Shown here piece after piece: positions 61,737 through 64,000 of a stretch of DNA of 64,000 nucleotides (position 1 is its first letter; every line of letters starts with the position of its first letter). The notes beneath the pieces are model-generated. The model saw only the letters and a program-made list of their open reading frames with translations. It had not been told where the DNA came from and searched no databases. Source of the stretch: Ferruginibacter sp. (lineage in GTDB: Bacteria > Bacteroidota > Bacteroidia > Chitinophagales > Chitinophagaceae); NCBI GenBank assembly GCA_019638485.1, contig JAHBTP010000002.1:372001-436000 (forward strand), written 5' to 3'. The position numbers and the translations under genes were made by a program.

Positions 61737-62384
61737 GTGGGAGTGGTAGAGTTATGGGATGACAGATTAGTTATTCAGGCATTTTTTATTTTTTATGGAA
61801 AAGCTGCCAGTGCTGAATTATCGGTAAAAATAGCTGATGATATTCAAAAACAGTGGAATAAACCTGAAGGGGTGGTTATGTACAAGAGTAGGTTGCTTCC
61901 TGTTTTGTTTAAAATTTCAGGTATTTATCAACCCTTTCTTACTGACATTGAAGTAATAGCCAATTTGGATCCGAGAAAAAATTTCTTTCGGATTGAAGAA
62001 TTTAGCAAATACCATATTTCTTATGTAGATGGAATTGGATGTAATTCCGGATATTTTAAATTGGATAATTTGCTTGACGGTTCAACTACTGCTGCACATG
62101 AGTTTGGACATACATTAGGTCTTCATCATCCAAAGGTGCTTGATATACGCGGAAAAGGAGTGCCTGGTATTATGTACCCCAGAGGTACAATCACTGATCC
62201 GCTGTTTCAGTATGATCCTAAGGCTAAACCATTAGATCAGGGAGGAACATTAAATCCCTTTAAACGAGTGGTTACTCAAAGGGATATTGATATGCTTAAT
62301 ATTTCAAAACTTCATTTTGAAAATAATAAGGCGATTGTAGGAGCCTTTTCTTCAGTTTTTCATGAACAGGATATAGAAGAATAA
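61737..62384 (+). CDS. Small metzincin-like zinc metalloprotease
   Basis: The protein has 215 residues from a GTG at 61737 directly after the stop of the S9 gene. The zinc motif HEFGHTLGLHH gives His121, Glu122, His125 and His131 in HExxHxxGxxH form, and Met146 in GIMYP is a likely Met-turn. The family resembles M10-type metzincins, but there is no signal peptide, propeptide or cysteine switch. Whether it is secreted with the S9 enzyme or cytoplasmic is unclear. Its tight position next to the peptidase suggests translation from one mRNA. Confidence 0.75.
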   Translation: MGVVELWDDRLVIQAFFIFYGKAASAELSVKIADDIQKQWNKPEGVVMYKSRLLPVLFKISGIYQPFLTDIEVIANLDPRKNFFRIEEFSKYHISYVDGIGCNSGYFKLDNLLDGSTTAAHEFGHTLGLHHPKVLDIRGKGVPGIMYPRGTITDPLFQYDPKAKPLDQGGTLNPFKRVVTQRDIDMLNISKLHFENNKAIVGAFSSVFHEQDIEE

Positions 62385-62504
62385 TGGTTAGCTTAAAAAT
62401 CTTTGACGACTTGAAATTATAAGAAGCTGTTCACCTTTAATAATTAATCTTTTGTCATAAATTGTTCCGATTTCGCGCATGATGTTTAACATTAATACTA
62501 AAAT

Positions 62505-63395
62505 ATGGAAGTGCTTAAAGTGGAGTCGCTCTCCAAAGATTATGGAAGAATAAAAGCTTTAAAAGGAGTTTCATTTTCAGTTCCTGAAGGGGTTGTGTTT
62601 GGTGTGCTTGGGCCTAACGGTAGCGGTAAGACGACGTTGTTAGGAATTATTGTGGATATTTTAAAACCAACCAGTGGCTCTTTTAGCTTGTTTGGTGAAA
62701 AGCCCGAAGCACGACATAGAAAAAAAATTGGAACTCTTCTTGAAACCCCTAATTTCTATCATTATTTGACCGGAGAGCAAAACCTACTGATTAATGCTTC
62801 TATAAAAGGCCGTGGATCAAATGATATTGACCGAGTATTGAAATTGGTTAATCTGGATACTCGACGCCACTCTAAGTTTAGTACATATAGCTTAGGAATG
62901 AAACAACGCCTGGCTATTGCTGCCGCTATGCTTGGCAATCCGGATATCCTACTGTTTGATGAGCCAACTAATGGCTTAGACCCTGTGGGTATTGCAGAAA
63001 TTCGCTCGCTTATTAAAGAATTGCACCAACAGGGAAAAACAATTATCATGGCAAGCCATCTCCTTGATGAAGTTGAAAAAGTATGTACCCATGTTGCTGT
63101 TCTTAAAAAAGGAGATTTAATAGTGCATGGCAATGTTGATGAAATTTTCTCTACAAATGATATGGTAGAATTGGCGGCGACAAATAAATCAACCTTGGTT
63201 TCTGTATTAAATTCACTTAGCGGTATTGTAAATGTAAAGGAAGAAGAAAATGGAATAGTTATCGCATCCTTTCCCAAAGGGACTGCAGATTTGGCCAATA
63301 TTAATAAACATTGTTTTGAAAATGGAGTGGTGCTCAATAAACTTAATTTGAAAAGACAAAGCTTAGAAAGTAAATTTTTTGAACTTACTAATTGA
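62505..63395 (+). CDS. ABC transporter ATP-binding protein
   Basis: The protein has 296 residues. Walker A is GPNGSGKTT at 36-44, the signature is YSLGMKQRL near 128-135, and Walker B is ILLFDEPTNGLDP near 148-160. The HLLDEVEKVCTHVAVLKKG stretch holds the H-loop. The N-terminal ATPase and C-terminal extension are of the CcmA/DrrA type that pairs with ABC-2 permeases. The permease gene begins 5 nt downstream. Substrate is unknown. Confidence 0.93.
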   Translation: MEVLKVESLSKDYGRIKALKGVSFSVPEGVVFGVLGPNGSGKTTLLGIIVDILKPTSGSFSLFGEKPEARHRKKIGTLLETPNFYHYLTGEQNLLINASIKGRGSNDIDRVLKLVNLDTRRHSKFSTYSLGMKQRLAIAAAMLGNPDILLFDEPTNGLDPVGIAEIRSLIKELHQQGKTIIMASHLLDEVEKVCTHVAVLKKGDLIVHGNVDEIFSTNDMVELAATNKSTLVSVLNSLSGIVNVKEEENGIVIASFPKGTADLANINKHCFENGVVLNKLNLKRQSLESKFFELTN

Positions 63396-63400
63396 TAAAA

Positions 63401-64000
63401 ATGAAAGAGCTGTTAAAAACGGAATGGTTGAAATTGAAAGATTATAATGTTTTTAAAATAATTGTAATCCTTTTTGCTGTTGGTGTTATAGGAGCAAACT
63501 ATGTGGTTTATATTTTTAATAAAAAGGTTATTCAGGCTGCTAACACTGGAGGCCTTGTACCAAGTTTTGGTCCTTACAACTTTGATCATACCTGGCAAAC
63601 TACAAGTTATGTTACAGGGTTTATCTTGCTTATTCCTGCTTTCCTGCTTATTATTTTAGCAACAAATGAATATACTTATAAAACACACCGACAAAATATT
63701 ATTGACGGACAAAGCAGAAGGGAATTCATTTGGGTTAAGATGATGGTTGCACTCATTTTTACTCTGGCAAGTACGATATGGGTATTTCTAACTGCTTTAA
63801 CTTTTGGTCTATTTTCTGGCACTTCATTTTCGTTTAATGGATTTGCTCATATTGGCTTTTTCTTTTTAAAAGCTCTTTCATATAATTTGTTTGCAATAAT
63901 GTTAAGTGTATGGATTAGAAGGACTGGTTTTGCAATTGGATTGTTCTTTATTTATTTGGGTGCTGAAAATATTTTATCGCAATTGTTGGATGTATGGAGT
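63401..64000 (+). CDS. ABC-2 type transporter permease (3' end beyond window)
   Basis: The gene starts at the ATG at 63401 and is open for 200 codons to the window edge. The protein begins MKELLKTEWLKLKDYNVFKI, the usual cytoplasmic lead of ABC-2 permeases. Hydrophobic segments lie at about 20-40, 70-90 and later, with the coupling sequence NEYTYKTHRQNIIDGQSRREFI between. It forms an exporter with the ATPase encoded 5 nt upstream. The full length and topology cannot be seen. Confidence 0.85.
   Translation, partial: MKELLKTEWLKLKDYNVFKIIVILFAVGVIGANYVVYIFNKKVIQAANTGGLVPSFGPYNFDHTWQTTSYVTGFILLIPAFLLIILATNEYTYKTHRQNIIDGQSRREFIWVKMMVALIFTLASTIWVFLTALTFGLFSGTSFSFNGFAHIGFFFLKALSYNLFAIMLSVWIRRTGFAIGLFFIYLGAENILSQLLDVWS

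Noticed and set aside
62762..63337. 191-codon open frame antisense to the ABC ATPase gene
   Set aside because: The plus-strand frame has all ATPase motifs; the antisense frame has no recognisable feature.

Overview
The window comes from an AT-rich member of the phylum Bacteroidota, most likely Chitinophagales or a close relative (the order is inferred). The evidence is two large secreted proteins with type IX secretion (Por) C-terminal sorting tails, several Bacteroidota-restricted families (DUF3078, DUF3098, DUF3108, a FtsL-like protein), -7 promoter elements of the form TAnnTTTG, and a meso-diaminopimelate type cell-wall cluster. No rRNA, tRNA, CRISPR array, prophage or intact insertion sequence was seen. 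Most of the window is chromosomal housekeeping sequence.

Layout. 1-6.4 kb: the end of tsaB and a small 3-hydroxyacyl-CoA dehydrogenase-like gene (minus), then ridA, a 2-hydroxyacid dehydrogenase, greA behind a terminator-like leader hairpin, a HIT protein, ruvC, two envelope-related genes and an orphan NarL-type response regulator. 6.5-10.7 kb (minus): an MBL hydrolase, an MFS transporter, uppP, DUF3098 and ftsX. 10.8-16.7 kb: leuS with an unusual internal insertion, a LytM-like peptidase and dxs. 16.7-20.7 kb: two divergent T9SS cargo genes, one broken by an in-frame amber codon. 20.8-25.5 kb: scpA, DUF3078, mscL, a ParDE toxin-antitoxin pair beside about 0.7 kb of gene-poor sequence, and an EamA transporter. 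25.5-30.8 kb: atpD-atpC, an acyltransferase, YqgE and a histidine kinase.

30.9-47.7 kb holds a complete division and cell wall cluster in the order mraZ, rsmH, ftsL-like, ftsI, murE, mraY, murD, ftsW, murG, murC, ftsQ, ftsA, ftsZ. Its promoter carries four GTG-type boxes at exact 10-bp spacing, the layout expected of a MraZ operator. The cluster is tightly packed and several genes start with GTG or TTG inside the preceding stop codon. The exception is a 355-bp gap between mraY and murD that holds four diverged copies of a short repeat. Each copy can be read as a peptide containing P-V-K and E-[EK]-P. I do not recognise this element, and with the leuS insertion it is the best candidate for something undescribed.

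47.7-64 kb: a polysaccharide pyruvyl transferase-like protein, Kup, tandem alpha/beta hydrolases, an LD-carboxypeptidase, a fused 3-hydroxyacyl-CoA dehydrogenase/enoyl-CoA hydratase, a WG-repeat protein, metG, an S9 dipeptidyl peptidase, a small metzincin-like protease and the start of an ABC exporter. Peptidoglycan synthesis and recycling (uppP, mur genes, ftsI, LD-carboxypeptidase) and division (ftsX, ftsQAZ, ftsW) are the main shared themes.
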